Positions 44,464 through 54,148 of a stretch of DNA of 64,000 nt are shown here, piece by piece. The stretch comes from Sutterella sp. AM11-39 (GTDB taxonomy: Bacteria; Pseudomonadota; Gammaproteobacteria; Burkholderiales; Burkholderiaceae_F). Each line of letters opens with the position of its first letter. Position 1 is the first letter of the stretch. The DNA is taken from positions 181,750-245,749 of the forward strand of contig NZ_QRLV01000004.1 of assembly GCF_003472385.1 (NCBI RefSeq). Direction: 5' to 3'. Made by a program: the position numbers and the translations under genes. Under the pieces are notes generated by a model, which was not told the origin of the DNA, made no database searches, and worked only from the letters and a program-made list of their open reading frames with translations.

Positions 44464-45651
44464 TTACTTGGCGGTAGCGGCGGTAAATTCCTTCACGACA
44501 GCGGTGACACGCTCGATGAGCTCGTCAGCTTCGCGTCGTGCGATATTCAACGCAGGCACGATGCGGATGATGTTTCCTGCGGTCACAGAGAAAAGTACAC
44601 GGTGCTTCAAGCCGATGGCCAAACACTGATGAGCCGGACGATCGAGGGCAATACCGATCATCAGGCCACGGCCGCGCACTTCAACAAAGCCGGGCACACC
44701 CTTCAGGGCCTTGCGGAACCCTTCCTGCAAATACTGCCCCATCTTTTCGGCATTGCTCACCAGCCGCTCATCTTCGATGATCTGAAGCACCGTCGTCGCA
44801 GCGCGCATTGCCAGCGGATTGCCGCCGAAGGTCGAGCCGTGATTGCCCGGGGCAAACACTCCGTAGGCCTTTTCGCCGCAGACGAGAGCGCCCACGGGAA
44901 CGCCACCGCCCAAAGCCTTGGCTAGCGTCATCACATCCGGAACGATGCCGGAATGCTGATATGCAAACCATTTGCCCGTGCGGCCGATACCGCTTTGCAC
45001 TTCATCAAGAATCATCAGCCAATCGTGGCGATCGCAAAGCTCGCGAATAGCACGCATCGTTTCATCCGGAATCGGAATAATGCCGCCTTCGCCCTGCACG
45101 GGTTCAAACATGACGGCACAGATACCCGGCGTCGTGGTCGCCAGTTTTTCAATCATCTCGACGTCGCCTGCGGGCACACGGATAAAGTCCGGCAGATACG
45201 GCGCGAAGTCTCGGCGCACGTTGGGGTTGCCCGTTGCCGAGAGCGTCGCGATCGAACGACCGTGGAACGCATGGTCAAACACAATGATCTTGGGCTCGTT
45301 GAAGCCCTTGAGATGCCCGTATTTGCGTGCAAGCTTGATGGCGGCTTCATTGGCTTCCAGGCCGGAATTGCAGAAGAAGCAACCGCGCAGGCCGCTTTTT
45401 TCGCAGAGCTTGGCGGCAACCTCTTCCTGCAGGTCAATGCGGAAATAGTTCGAGACATGAATCAGCTCGGACACCTGCTTTTGAAGCGCCGATACCAATC
45501 GGGGATGATTGTGCCCCACGGCATTAACGGCAATTCCCGCAAAGCCGTCAAGATAGACGTTGCCTTGCGTGTCGGTGAGCCATACGCCCTCCCCTTTTTG
45601 GAAACACACGGGAAGCGGCGAAAAAATCGGAAGCAGGTGCGACTTCGACAT
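44464..45651 (-). CDS. argD: Acetylornithine aminotransferase family protein
   Basis: A 395-aa class III PLP aminotransferase of arginine synthesis (possibly also succinyldiaminopimelate transamination). Motifs are CNSGLEANEAAIKLAR (phosphate binding), FEPVQGEGGI, ILDEVQSGIGRTGKWFA and the PLP lysine in TLAKALGGGVPVG. It lies about 100 bases after panD on the same strand and is followed by the microprotein gene. Confidence 0.93.
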   Translation of the reverse strand: MSKSHLLPIFSPLPVCFQKGEGVWLTDTQGNVYLDGFAGIAVNAVGHNHPRLVSALQKQVSELIHVSNYFRIDLQEEVAAKLCEKSGLRGCFFCNSGLEANEAAIKLARKYGHLKGFNEPKIIVFDHAFHGRSIATLSATGNPNVRRDFAPYLPDFIRVPAGDVEMIEKLATTTPGICAVMFEPVQGEGGIIPIPDETMRAIRELCDRHDWLMILDEVQSGIGRTGKWFAYQHSGIVPDVMTLAKALGGGVPVGALVCGEKAYGVFAPGNHGSTFGGNPLAMRAATTVLQIIEDERLVSNAEKMGQYLQEGFRKALKGVPGFVEVRGRGLMIGIALDRPAHQCLAIGLKHRVLFSVTAGNIIRIVPALNIARREADELIERVTAVVKEFTAATAK

Positions 45652-45750
45652 TTTTACTGGGCCCTCTGAAAGAGAAGTGCTTGGTCTGACAAATTCACAA
45701 CAATCTGCAGTTCGTCTGCAGGGTGCTCCATTTTAGGCGGGATTACCGGT

Positions 45751-46137
45751 TTAGTTTTCCAGACATCCGTGTTTTTCATAATGAGCAAGTCGAGCCAATT
45801 TGTTTTGCTCATCAACAAAAAGCACCGTCGGCTTGTGCTCACGAGCTTCTTCAGGAGTTAACGTGCAGTAACTCATGATGATCACTTTGTCGCCCGTACA
45901 GGCGCAGCGAGCGGCAGCGCCGTTGAGACAAATGACACCGCTGCCGGCTTCACCGGCAATGGTATATGTCGCAAATCGCTCGCCGTTGTTGATGTTGACG
46001 ATGTCGACTTTTTCGTACTCACAAATGCCGCTTGCCTTCAGAAGATCGCTGTCGATGGTAATCGATCCGACGTAGTTGAGTTCGGCCTGCGTAACGGTGG
46101 CGCGATGAATTTTCGCCTTGAGCATCTCAATTTGCAT
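45751..46137 (-). CDS. panD: Aspartate 1-decarboxylase (pro-enzyme)
   Basis: PanD (128 aa) makes beta-alanine for pantothenate and cleaves itself to form a pyruvoyl group at Gly-Ser in [22 protein letters not shown] and [18 protein letters not shown] are typical. The start [13 protein letters not shown] (46137) matches the family's usual N terminus; it overlaps the end of panC by 11 bases. A later ATG (46125) is possible. Confidence 0.94.
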   Translation of the reverse strand: MQIEMLKAKIHRATVTQAELNYVGSITIDSDLLKASGICEYEKVDIVNINNGERFATYTIAGEAGSGVICLNGAAARCACTGDKVIIMSYCTLTPEEAREHKPTVLFVDEQNKLARLAHYEKHGCLEN

Positions 46138-46996
46138 GGCTTTCTTCGGCAGTCCAGTAGAAATTGTCAATCAAGCGCGTCTTGCCGATATAAACGGCAA
46201 TGGCAAACAGCACCGTACCCTCAACCTTATGCACCGGTTCGATCGTGTCGGCGTTTACCGCCTGAACATAGTCAATGCGGGCCAAGGGTTCGCTTTTGAT
46301 AACTTCCTCAATGCGGGCCATCACCTGATCCGCGTCGGTTGATCCGTCTTCAAGCAGCTTGCGGCCTTCGGCAAGCGAGCGGGAGAGCACCAGCGCGGCA
46401 GCGCGTTCCTGCTCATTCAAATACGTATTGCGGCTTGACTTCGCCAGTCCATCGGCTTCGCGTACGATCGGGCAACCGACGACTTGCACGGGCATATTGA
46501 GGTCCGAAACCATCTGCCGAATTACGGCAAGCTGCTGCGCATCTTTCTGCCCGAAATACGCACGATCTGGCAGTGCAATGTTCATGAGCTTACAAACCAC
46601 GGTTGCAACACCGCGGAAATGAATCGGACGACTGCGGCCGCACAATTCTTTCGTCAGACCTTCGACCGTTACCCATGTGCGGGTTCCTTCGCCGTACATA
46701 TCTGCCGGTTGCGGAGCAAAAACCAGATTTCCGCCGCACTCTTTGATAAGAGCCGTATCGTGATCAATGTCGCGCGGATAGGATTCCAGATCTTCGTTCG
46801 GGCCGAACTGCGTGGGATTGACGAATACCGACACCACCACACGGTCACATTCGGCTGCAGCCCGACGAATCAGACTTGCATGACCTTCATGTAAATATCC
46901 CATCGTCGGCACCAGACCGATCGTCAATCCCTGTCGCTTCCAAGCGATCACTTGCGCCTGCACCTGAGCAGGCTTGGACAAAATCATGAGTTCCAT
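46127..46996 (-). CDS. panC: Pantothenate synthetase
   Basis: PanC (289 aa) joins pantoate and beta-alanine with [17 protein letters not shown] (HxGH nucleotide motif), [31 protein letters not shown] and KSSRNTYL are all present. Confidence 0.97.
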   Translation of the reverse strand: MELMILSKPAQVQAQVIAWKRQGLTIGLVPTMGYLHEGHASLIRRAAAECDRVVVSVFVNPTQFGPNEDLESYPRDIDHDTALIKECGGNLVFAPQPADMYGEGTRTWVTVEGLTKELCGRSRPIHFRGVATVVCKLMNIALPDRAYFGQKDAQQLAVIRQMVSDLNMPVQVVGCPIVREADGLAKSSRNTYLNEQERAAALVLSRSLAEGRKLLEDGSTDADQVMARIEEVIKSEPLARIDYVQAVNADTIEPVHKVEGTVLFAIAVYIGKTRLIDNFYWTAEESHAN

Positions 46997-47061
46997 TTTT
47001 TGATCCGATACAGCGGATTTAAATTATCTTTAGCAGCAATTATTAACAGAAGCGGTTATCT

Positions 47062-47874
47062 TCAGGAAAAAGTCTCTTTTTCCGACGGAAACTCTCCGCC
47101 TTTGACGGCTTCATCGTAGGCATTGAATGCTGCGCGCATCGTATCACCCACCTGTGCAAAACGGCGAACAAACTTCGGACCGTAGTCGCAGTACTGACCC
47201 AGCATATCCTGCGTCACGAGCACCTGCCCGTCGCAGTCCACGCCCGCACCGATGCCGATCGTCGGGATGTGCAGCGTTTGCGTGATTTCGGACGCAAGTC
47301 CCGCAGGCACGCATTCGAGTACAACCGCAAAAGCACCTGCTTCCTGCACGGCCAGTGCGTCCTGAAAGACTCGTTCGGCCGCTTCATCGCCCCTGCCCTG
47401 AACCTTAAAACCGCCATACTGCATGACCGACTGCGGCGTCATGCCGACATGTCCCATCACGGGAATACCTGCCGCAACAATCCTTGCGATTGTTTCGCGG
47501 ATGGATTGGCCACCTTCGAGCTTAACGGCATTGCAATGCGTTTCTTTGAGAATACGCCCCGCATTGCGCACGGCCTCTTCGATCGTGACCTGATAGCTCA
47601 TAAAAGGCATATCAACCACGACCATCGTATTTTTCACGCCGCGCACAACGGCTGCACCGTAGGTGATCATGTCATCAACCGTAACGGCAAGCGTATCCGG
47701 ATAGCCCAGCATGACATTGCCGAGGCTGTCGCCCACGAGAATCGCATTGACCGAACTTTCTTCAATCAGACGCGCCGTGGTGTAGTCGTAGCACGTGAGC
47801 ATTGAAATGCGTTTGCCTTCAGCCTTCATGGCGCCGAATGTGGCAACCGTTGTTTTTGATTTTTGCGTGGTCAT
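47062..47874 (-). CDS. panB: 3-methyl-2-oxobutanoate hydroxymethyltransferase
   Basis: PanB (about 270 aa) makes ketopantoate. Metal and substrate motifs include LVGDSLGNVMLG, VVVDMPFMSY, KLEGG, GHVGMTPQS and VLECVPAGLA. The frame opens at a TTG (47892) overlapping holB; the ATG at 47874 is the likely start. panB, panC and panD together with argD supply coenzyme A and arginine pathways. Confidence 0.96.
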   Translation of the reverse strand: MTTQKSKTTVATFGAMKAEGKRISMLTCYDYTTARLIEESSVNAILVGDSLGNVMLGYPDTLAVTVDDMITYGAAVVRGVKNTMVVVDMPFMSYQVTIEEAVRNAGRILKETHCNAVKLEGGQSIRETIARIVAAGIPVMGHVGMTPQSVMQYGGFKVQGRGDEAAERVFQDALAVQEAGAFAVVLECVPAGLASEITQTLHIPTIGIGAGVDCDGQVLVTQDMLGQYCDYGPKFVRRFAQVGDTMRAAFNAYDEAVKGGEFPSEKETFS

Positions 47875-47888
47875 TCGTATCGTAAATC

Positions 47889-48917
47889 TCAAATATTGCG
47901 CGCGTAGGAAATCAGAAGCGCTTCAATCATTGTCTTGGCATTGAGCGGATGCTCGGAAACACGTCGGATATCCCGAACCGAATTGATCCAAGTATAGAGT
48001 CCCGTCGGATTGGCCGCCTGTGCGATAGTCTTAATTTCTTCTGCAAATTCAGGGAAGTACTGTGGCTCACAGCCCACTTTGGCGCTTGCCAAATCCCAGC
48101 CCCAACGTGACAGGAAAAGCGCAGCGGCCGAAAGCGTCACGTCCTTGTCTGCTACAGAAAGAGCCTGCGCGGGCGGCGCCGCGTGACCAAGTTTCAGATA
48201 GGCCAGAAAACGTTCACGCGTCTCATCGGCAAGCCGAAAGCGAGCGTCTTCGTCAAACACAGCAAGCGGCATTCCGCCGGCTTCGGTCAACTTGCGCTCT
48301 GCATCCTGCACGCCCTGACTCTTAAGCCATTCGAGCGCCTGCTCGCGAGTGGGTGCTCCGGCGCGAATCAGACGGCAGCGGGAACGAATCGTCGGCAGTA
48401 CGCGGTCAATTTCATCGGCAACGAGCATGAAGACGGTGTTTTCCGGCGGCTCCTCAAGGCTCTTTAAAAGCGAGGCGGCGGCTTCGGCACGAATTCGATC
48501 GGCCGGATAAACCAGAACGATGCGAACGCCGCCTTCATGACTCTTGAGATTTAAGAAATCAGTGAGCGCTCGCGTTTGGTGAATCAGAATTTCGCGATAG
48601 ACGGTCTTACGATCGCTCGCGGCAGTATCGGGCGGCACAAACGGAATTTCTCTCGGCAGACTTTCGGCTTCGCTTACCACGTAGCGAATGTCGGGGTGTG
48701 TTCCTGCACGAACCAGATGACAGCCGTGGCAACGTCCGCAGGGCGTGCCGTCGGCGGCTGGCTGCGTGCATAAAAGCGACTTTGCAAAGGCCTGCACCAG
48801 ATCAAAAATTCCCGCTCCGCGGGGACCATAGACAAGAAGCCCGTTGGGCAATCTGTCCCTTAGGTCGAGCAGCGCCTTTTCAAGCGCATCCTGCCAGGGA
48901 TAAAGCTTGATAGACAT
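47889..48917 (-). CDS. holB: DNA polymerase III delta' subunit
   Basis: A 342-aa clamp-loader subunit. It shows the degenerate P-loop GPRGAGIFDL typical of delta', the four-Cys zinc module CTQPAADGTPCGRCHGCHL, KSLEEPPENTVFML and the SRC motif PTIRSRC. The ATG at 48917 overlaps the tmk stop as TAATG. The tmk-holB pair is conserved in proteobacteria. Confidence 0.95.
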   Translation of the reverse strand: MSIKLYPWQDALEKALLDLRDRLPNGLLVYGPRGAGIFDLVQAFAKSLLCTQPAADGTPCGRCHGCHLVRAGTHPDIRYVVSEAESLPREIPFVPPDTAASDRKTVYREILIHQTRALTDFLNLKSHEGGVRIVLVYPADRIRAEAAASLLKSLEEPPENTVFMLVADEIDRVLPTIRSRCRLIRAGAPTREQALEWLKSQGVQDAERKLTEAGGMPLAVFDEDARFRLADETRERFLAYLKLGHAAPPAQALSVADKDVTLSAAALFLSRWGWDLASAKVGCEPQYFPEFAEEIKTIAQAANPTGLYTWINSVRDIRRVSEHPLNAKTMIEALLISYARNI

Positions 48918-49528
48918 TAAAGCCATCCTTTTGCTTCATCAAGAAGCTGAGCGGTGATCGCCTCCGGCGTTTGCCCCGCATCCAGAACAAAGAAGCGCTC
49001 CGGAGAAGCTGCGGCGCGGGCCAGATAGGCTTTGCGCACACGCGTGAAGAAGTCGCAGTCCTGCGTCTCGAAGCGATCGGCCGTGCGCGAAAGCGCCAGA
49101 CGGCGAGCCGCTGTCTGTGGATCCAAATCGAAAAGCACCGTTTTGTTGGGCTGAAACCCCTTTTGAACGATGGCTTCCAGCTGCAAAACGTACTCGGCCT
49201 CATAACCCTTGGCGCCCACCTGATATGCGTAGGTGGCATCCGTAAAGCGATCGGAGAGCACCCAGGCGCCACGCTCAAGCGCAGGAAGAATCACGTCGCG
49301 GATATGCTGCGCGCGCGAGGCAAAAAAGAGCAACGTCTCGGCCGTCACGTCCATTTCATCGTTTAGCAGCATAGCTCGGATCTTTTCGCCAAGCGGCGTA
49401 CCGCCTGGTTCGCGGGTACGGACGACTTCGATGCCGTGATCAAGCAGAAAGCGATGCAACGCCTCAATCTGGGTGGTTTTCCCCGCGCCGTCGATTCCTT
49501 CAAAAGTGATGAATTTTCCTCGTACCAT
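48917..49528 (-). CDS. tmk: Thymidylate kinase
   Basis: Tmk (203 aa) phosphorylates dTMP. P-loop FEGIDGAGKTTQ, REPGGTPLGEKIR and DRFTDATYAYQ are present; the LID Arg region is DRFETQ. It begins six bases after mltG. Confidence 0.97.
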   Translation of the reverse strand: MVRGKFITFEGIDGAGKTTQIEALHRFLLDHGIEVVRTREPGGTPLGEKIRAMLLNDEMDVTAETLLFFASRAQHIRDVILPALERGAWVLSDRFTDATYAYQVGAKGYEAEYVLQLEAIVQKGFQPNKTVLFDLDPQTAARRLALSRTADRFETQDCDFFTRVRKAYLARAAASPERFFVLDAGQTPEAITAQLLDEAKGWL

Positions 49529-49534
49529 GATGTC

Positions 49535-51376
49535 TCATCGTGCGTCTTTCTGACGCTTTTGTAAGGCGCGGGCCTTGCGAGCCGGCGCTTTTTGATATTT
49601 TTCGACCGCGCGGTTGTGTTCCGTCAGCGTCTTGGAAAAATGCGTCGTGCCGTCTCCGCGCGCCACAAAATACAAGAACTTCGTGTCCTGCGGATTCAAA
49701 GCGGCATGAATGGATGCCGCCGAAGGCATCGAAATGGGCGTCGGAGGCAGTCCCGCATTGAGGTAGGTATTGTAGGGCCCCGGCTGCTGCAAGTCGCGTC
49801 GCTTAAGGTTGCCGTCAAAGCTCTCGCCGATGCCGTAAATGATCGTGGGATCGGTCTGCAGCGGCATGCGCAAACGCAAGCGGTTGTTGAACACTGAACT
49901 CACAAGCGCCCGGTCAGCGCGCATTGACGTTTCCTTTTCGATGATGCTTGCCAAGATCAGAGCTTCGTACTTGGTTTTGACCGCAGCAAGCGGGCTTTTC
50001 TTCTCCCACTCATCATTGAGAATGCGCATCTGTTCACGATAAGCCGCGCGGTACACGTCGATGTCGGTCAACCCCGTGCGAAAGCTGTAGGTTTCGGGCG
50101 CAAACACGCCTTCCAAGTGGGGCTCCTGTATGCCCAGCACCGATCGCAACTGCATGTCCGACATGCCGGCCGTCTTGATTTCGATGTCGGGCAGCGCCGT
50201 CACCGCCTTTCTCAATTCCCACAGCGGCATGCCGTCGGCAATGCGGAAGGAAAACTTCTCCACATCCGATCGTTGCAGTTTGTCAACAATGTCCGCAAGT
50301 GTCATCCCCGGCGTAAAACGATAGCGACCGGCATGAATCGAAAGCGCCGTTCCCTGCACGCGCAACAGGCCGATTAGCGTATCGGGCGAAACGCCGATGC
50401 CCGCCTGCGCAATGCGGTTGGCAATTGCGCGACCTGAAGCTCCCGTCGGGACCGTCACATCAACGTAACTGACGCCTTCGGGCAAATCGACCGAGCGTTT
50501 GAAGTACCACCAATACGGCAATGTGCAGCACAGCGCCACGACGACGAGCACCACCGCCAGCTTGGCCCAGAGGCTCTTGCATATCTGCGGCAGCAGCGGG
50601 TTTTCAGTCGTTTCCTTGGTCTTGGAATCGACAGCACCGGTTTCGTCCGATTCCGGCAAAGACTTCTCGGCGTGTGTTTCGTCCTGAGCCTGGTCCGATT
50701 TCGACGCGCTCGCCTGCTCCTTTCTCTCCGTCTTTTCGAGCGGCTGCACGACTTGTTCAGAATCTTTTGCCTGCTCTTGCGGCGCTTTTTCTTGCTGAGC
50801 CCTGGCCGCCGGTATTTCGACTTCGTCTTCTCTTACGGGCACAGACAGTTCTTGATCAGACTGTGCTTGCTTGGTTTCCCGCTTTACCGACGCTTCCGTC
50901 GCAGAAGGCACCGAAACTGGCTCCTGAGTCACCGCAGTCGGCGTCTCGACAGCACCCCGTTCGCTTTGAGCGGAGACTGCCGGCGCATCAACCGGCTGTT
51001 TAGTTTCAATGGAAGCCTCCGGCTCGGACAAAGTCACAGTCGGTTCCGAGACTTGCGTCATAACGGAGTTTGCTTTGACACTTGTCTTTATTTCAGGCGT
51101 CTCGTAGACAAGAGACTCAACTTCTTGAATAGAAACTTTCTGCGTCTTGGGCTCAGCCGGAATTTCGCTCGACGGCTGCTGCGCCACCTTCGTTTTGCGC
51201 GACGTCTTGCGAGGCGCGGCAGCCTTTTTCACGCCGGTCGTTTTACGCGCGCGAGGAGCTTTCTTTTCCGCAGTTGATTTACGGGGCTTTCGAGCCGGTT
51301 TTTCAGAAGGCTTCTCGGAGCCGGCGCCGGCCTCGGGCGCCTTTTCAAGGTTTTTATTGTCAGTCTCGGAACTCAC
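49535..51376 (-). CDS. mltG: Endolytic murein transglycosylase MltG with a long N-terminal tail
   Basis: MltG cuts growing glycan strands in the periplasm. The C-terminal part (about 290-613) is a normal MltG: MTLADIVDKLQ, the catalytic Glu in ILASIIEKETSM, LQTDPTIIYGIGE and YNTYLNAGLPPTPIS. One membrane segment lies near 267-290. The first about 265 residues form an unusually long cytosolic tail. It has a Lys/Arg/Ala/Pro-rich block at about 26-63 resembling a histone-H1-like tail, followed by a Glu/Gln/Ser/Thr-rich disordered stretch. The start is GTG at 51376. E. coli MltG has only a short cytosolic tail. It heads the mltG-tmk-holB-pan-argD series. Confidence 0.93.
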   Translation of the reverse strand: MSSETDNKNLEKAPEAGAGSEKPSEKPARKPRKSTAEKKAPRARKTTGVKKAAAPRKTSRKTKVAQQPSSEIPAEPKTQKVSIQEVESLVYETPEIKTSVKANSVMTQVSEPTVTLSEPEASIETKQPVDAPAVSAQSERGAVETPTAVTQEPVSVPSATEASVKRETKQAQSDQELSVPVREDEVEIPAARAQQEKAPQEQAKDSEQVVQPLEKTERKEQASASKSDQAQDETHAEKSLPESDETGAVDSKTKETTENPLLPQICKSLWAKLAVVLVVVALCCTLPYWWYFKRSVDLPEGVSYVDVTVPTGASGRAIANRIAQAGIGVSPDTLIGLLRVQGTALSIHAGRYRFTPGMTLADIVDKLQRSDVEKFSFRIADGMPLWELRKAVTALPDIEIKTAGMSDMQLRSVLGIQEPHLEGVFAPETYSFRTGLTDIDVYRAAYREQMRILNDEWEKKSPLAAVKTKYEALILASIIEKETSMRADRALVSSVFNNRLRLRMPLQTDPTIIYGIGESFDGNLKRRDLQQPGPYNTYLNAGLPPTPISMPSAASIHAALNPQDTKFLYFVARGDGTTHFSKTLTEHNRAVEKYQKAPARKARALQKRQKDAR

Positions 51377-51488
51377 GCGGATCGTCTCTCAGAAATGGAA
51401 TCGGCAGATTCGCCGAAGAAAACCAGGGCATCGCGCGTTTTAGCTATCGAATCAGGCCAGCACGCGGCGTCATGTCGACCGTGCATGC

Positions 51489-51518
51489 TTCAGAGAAAAC
51501 GAGGAGCTCGAGTACAAT
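51489..51518 (+). promoter_or_regulatory. Likely promoter of ygfZ
   Basis: TTCAGA (51489-51494), 18-base spacer, TACAAT (51513-51518). It lies in the 220-base divergent region between mltG and ygfZ. Confidence 0.5.
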
Positions 51519-51597
51519 ACGCGCACAAAGCAAAAGGGCGCCGTTCTCCTCCTTTCTGCGGAGATGCGCCGTTTCAAACCACAGTTTGCGAATCTAA

Positions 51598-52485
51598 ATG
51601 ACTGATGCGAATTCTACGGTAGGAACGCTTTCCTGCCTAAGCTCTCTTGCGCTCATTACCGTTTCCGGCGCAGATCGTTTCACTTTTTTACAAGGTCAGC
51701 TCACCAATGACGTCACCAAGCTCGGCAACGGGCTCATGCCGGCCGGTTACTGCTCGCCCAAGGGCCGACTGTTGGCTACGCCGCGCCTGTTCCAGGAAGG
51801 CGACACCATCGGCATGATCGTAGCGGCCTCCAACGCCGACTATCTCGTCAAGCGTCTCAAGATGTACGTGCTGCGCAGCAAGGTGACGATCGAGCGTGCT
51901 GCGGATCGTGAAGTGGCGGGTTTTGTCGGCTCGACTCCGACAAATCTCGGCGACGGTGCGCTTGTTTTCGAATTGCCCTGCGCTCTGCCGCAGGCGCGCA
52001 TTGCCGCGGCACTGCCGAGCGGTCTGGGGCTGGCAATTGTTCCGAAAGGAACCGCTTGCGCCGGCTCGGAACCCCTCTGGTGGGCCGCCTGCGCCGCTGC
52101 CGGTCAATCCTGGGTGTTTGGCGAAACGGCAGAGCGCTTCACGCCGCACGCCGTCAATTTGGATCTCATCGGAGGCATCTCCTTTAATAAGGGCTGCTAC
52201 ACCGGCCAGGAAGTGGTTAGCCGCATCGAGCACATCGGCAAGACGAACCGCCGTACCGTTTTGCTTGCGGCCAACGATCCGCTTGAACTCGCGCCCGGTA
52301 CCGATCTGACGGACAATCAAGGTCAAGTCGTGGCAACGGTGCTCTACGGCGCCAAGCTTGCCGACCGTACTCTCCTTCTGGCAGAAGTTTCCGCCGAGAC
52401 GGCTCAAAGCGAAGCTGCGCTCGTTACAACAGCGGCAACACTGCACCGTCTGCCCCTGCCCTACGGCTGGACCCGCACCAAATAA
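51598..52485 (+). CDS. ygfZ: Folate-binding Fe-S repair protein YgfZ
   Basis: A 295-aa tetrahydrofolate-dependent factor that supports certain Fe-S enzymes such as MiaB. The signature KGCYTGQEVVSRIEH, FLQGQLTNDV and YCSPKGRLLATPRLF are present. Confidence 0.93.
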   Translation: MTDANSTVGTLSCLSSLALITVSGADRFTFLQGQLTNDVTKLGNGLMPAGYCSPKGRLLATPRLFQEGDTIGMIVAASNADYLVKRLKMYVLRSKVTIERAADREVAGFVGSTPTNLGDGALVFELPCALPQARIAAALPSGLGLAIVPKGTACAGSEPLWWAACAAAGQSWVFGETAERFTPHAVNLDLIGGISFNKGCYTGQEVVSRIEHIGKTNRRTVLLAANDPLELAPGTDLTDNQGQVVATVLYGAKLADRTLLLAEVSAETAQSEAALVTTAATLHRLPLPYGWTRTK

Positions 52486-52531
52486 GTCAAAAATAACGAG
52501 GAAAGCGGCACGGGCCGCTTAAAGAATCACC

Positions 52532-53365
52532 ATGGCAAAGATTACGATCCACACTCCCGAAGAAATCGAGGCGATGCGCCGCGTCGGCTCCGAAGCGGCC
52601 GATCTTCTTGACTTCATCACGCCTCACGTCAAGGCCGGCGTGAGTACCCTGGCGCTCGATGAGCTCATGCTCGACTACACGGTCAACGTGCTCAAGGCAA
52701 AGTCCGCCTGTCTGGGGTACAACCCGGGCGGCAACGGCATTCCCTACCCCCGAGCCACCTGCATTTCCGTCAACAACGTGATCTGCCACGGCATCCCGAG
52801 CGAGAAAAAGATTCTTAAAAACGGTGACATCGTCAACATTGACGTCACCATTGAAAAGGACGGCTTCTTCGGTGACAACTCGCGTATGTTCATCATCGGC
52901 AAGCCCACGATTGCCGGCAAACGACTTGTGGATGCAACCTGGGGCTGTATGTGGGCGGGCATCGAAGAGGTGCGTCCGGGCAAGTGCTTCAATGACATCG
53001 GCATAGCATGTCACAACTTCGTCAAACCCATGGGCCTTTCGATCGTGCACGAATACGGTGGCCACGGCATCGGTCGTGTTTTTCACGGCGAACCGCATGT
53101 CTGCCACGTGCCCATCAGCACGCCGACGGCCAAATTCGAGCCGGGGATGATCTTTACCGTCGAACCTATGGTGAACGCCGGCAAGCGCCACATCATGGAT
53201 CTCAACGACGGCTGGACGGTCGTCACCAAGGACCGCAGTCTGTCGGCTCAGTGGGAGCTTGAAGTGGTCGTGACCGAAACCGGTTACGACATTCTTACCG
53301 TTTCCAAGGGCATGCCCGAGCCGCCGACCTGGGTCAAAGGCTGGAAGAAGCCCAGCTTCGACTAA
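52532..53365 (+). CDS. map: Methionine aminopeptidase, type I
   Basis: Map (277 aa) removes initiator Met. The five metal ligands are visible: Asp in IVNIDVT and GDNSRM, His in HEYGGHGIG, Glu in FTVEPM and Glu in WELEVVVTETG. It follows ygfZ by 46 bases and ends in a terminator. Confidence 0.97.
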   Translation: MAKITIHTPEEIEAMRRVGSEAADLLDFITPHVKAGVSTLALDELMLDYTVNVLKAKSACLGYNPGGNGIPYPRATCISVNNVICHGIPSEKKILKNGDIVNIDVTIEKDGFFGDNSRMFIIGKPTIAGKRLVDATWGCMWAGIEEVRPGKCFNDIGIACHNFVKPMGLSIVHEYGGHGIGRVFHGEPHVCHVPISTPTAKFEPGMIFTVEPMVNAGKRHIMDLNDGWTVVTKDRSLSAQWELEVVVTETGYDILTVSKGMPEPPTWVKGWKKPSFD

Positions 53366-53375
53366 ACAAGACAGA

Positions 53376-53415
53376 AAACGGGAGCAGTTGCAACACTGCT
53401 CCCGTTTCGTTTTGG
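53376..53415 (+). terminator. Terminator after map
   Basis: ACGGGAGCAG and CTGCTCCCGT pair around TTGCAACA and are followed by TTCGTTTT. It may also serve the convergent chalcone-isomerase-like gene. Confidence 0.9.
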
Positions 53416-53433
53416 CTTCCGACTTCTCGCTCG

Positions 53434-54003
53434 TCAGAGACCGAGCATGCTCTTTTTGAGCTTGTCGTCAATCGCGTTTTCGCCCAGCCAGATTCGCAGG
53501 ACCGAGTCAAAAAGCTTCTTACCGCCAATGTTGTCGGCCACAAGCTTGCCGTTGACAAGCACCGATGTGGTCTTGCCCGAGAAGTCAAAGTCCACCAGGT
53601 CGCCTTCCTTGACGTCACCGATTTTATTCATCGCATTGATGAGCTTGGAAAGTTCCGGTGCGATTTCTTTGCGGGTTGCCTCATCGGTGTTGTCCTGCAG
53701 ACCTTCTTCCAAAGCCGAGACAAAGCTCTTGGCAGAAACGTCACGCAGCAGCCCCAGGCGTACGCGCGCAGCACCGTTTTGCTCAAGCACGCCTTGGGCG
53801 GTCTGAGCCTTCTGCGGCACGTAAAGGCCTGCTGCGTATACCTTGAAGAACACCTTCTTTCTCAAGCCTGCGCCGTTGAGCTGCAGCGTTGTCTGACCGA
53901 CGACAGCGGAGTCTTCGTAGCGAATCGATTCGACATTGACATCGGCCCAGACATTGAACGCAAAACCGAACGTCAAAAAGCCCGCGATCACTTTCTTAAT
54001 CAT
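53434..54003 (-). CDS. Exported chalcone-isomerase-like protein
   Basis: A 189-aa protein with a signal peptide (MIKKVIAGFLTFGFAFNVWA, cleavage near residue 20). Its body resembles the bacterial chalcone isomerase-like family: LNGAGLRKKVFFKVYAAGLYVPQ, EEGLQDNT and LRIWLGENAID near the end. Its function in bacteria is unknown; fatty-acid-type ligands are suspected for the fold. It is a single gene, divergent from glnD. Confidence 0.85.
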   Translation of the reverse strand: MIKKVIAGFLTFGFAFNVWADVNVESIRYEDSAVVGQTTLQLNGAGLRKKVFFKVYAAGLYVPQKAQTAQGVLEQNGAARVRLGLLRDVSAKSFVSALEEGLQDNTDEATRKEIAPELSKLINAMNKIGDVKEGDLVDFDFSGKTTSVLVNGKLVADNIGGKKLFDSVLRIWLGENAIDDKLKKSMLGL

Positions 54004-54148
54004 CTTTTTTCCTTCCCAGAATCAAAATAAGGCGAAGTGTGCCTGAACCGACTTCTCTTCGCACGACCGCCTAACCTTTAGTTTCCTTTTGCTAAGGCCG
54101 CGCACACTCTAGAATTTGTCTTTGTCACGAATTTTGGGAACTCGCATC

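Noticed and set aside
44149-44925. 258-codon plus-strand frame over argD and the microprotein gene
   Set aside because: Antisense to a clear aminotransferase and crosses a terminator.
45654-45842. Small minus-strand frame between panD and argD
   Set aside because: Overlaps the end of panD in another frame and has no ribosome site.
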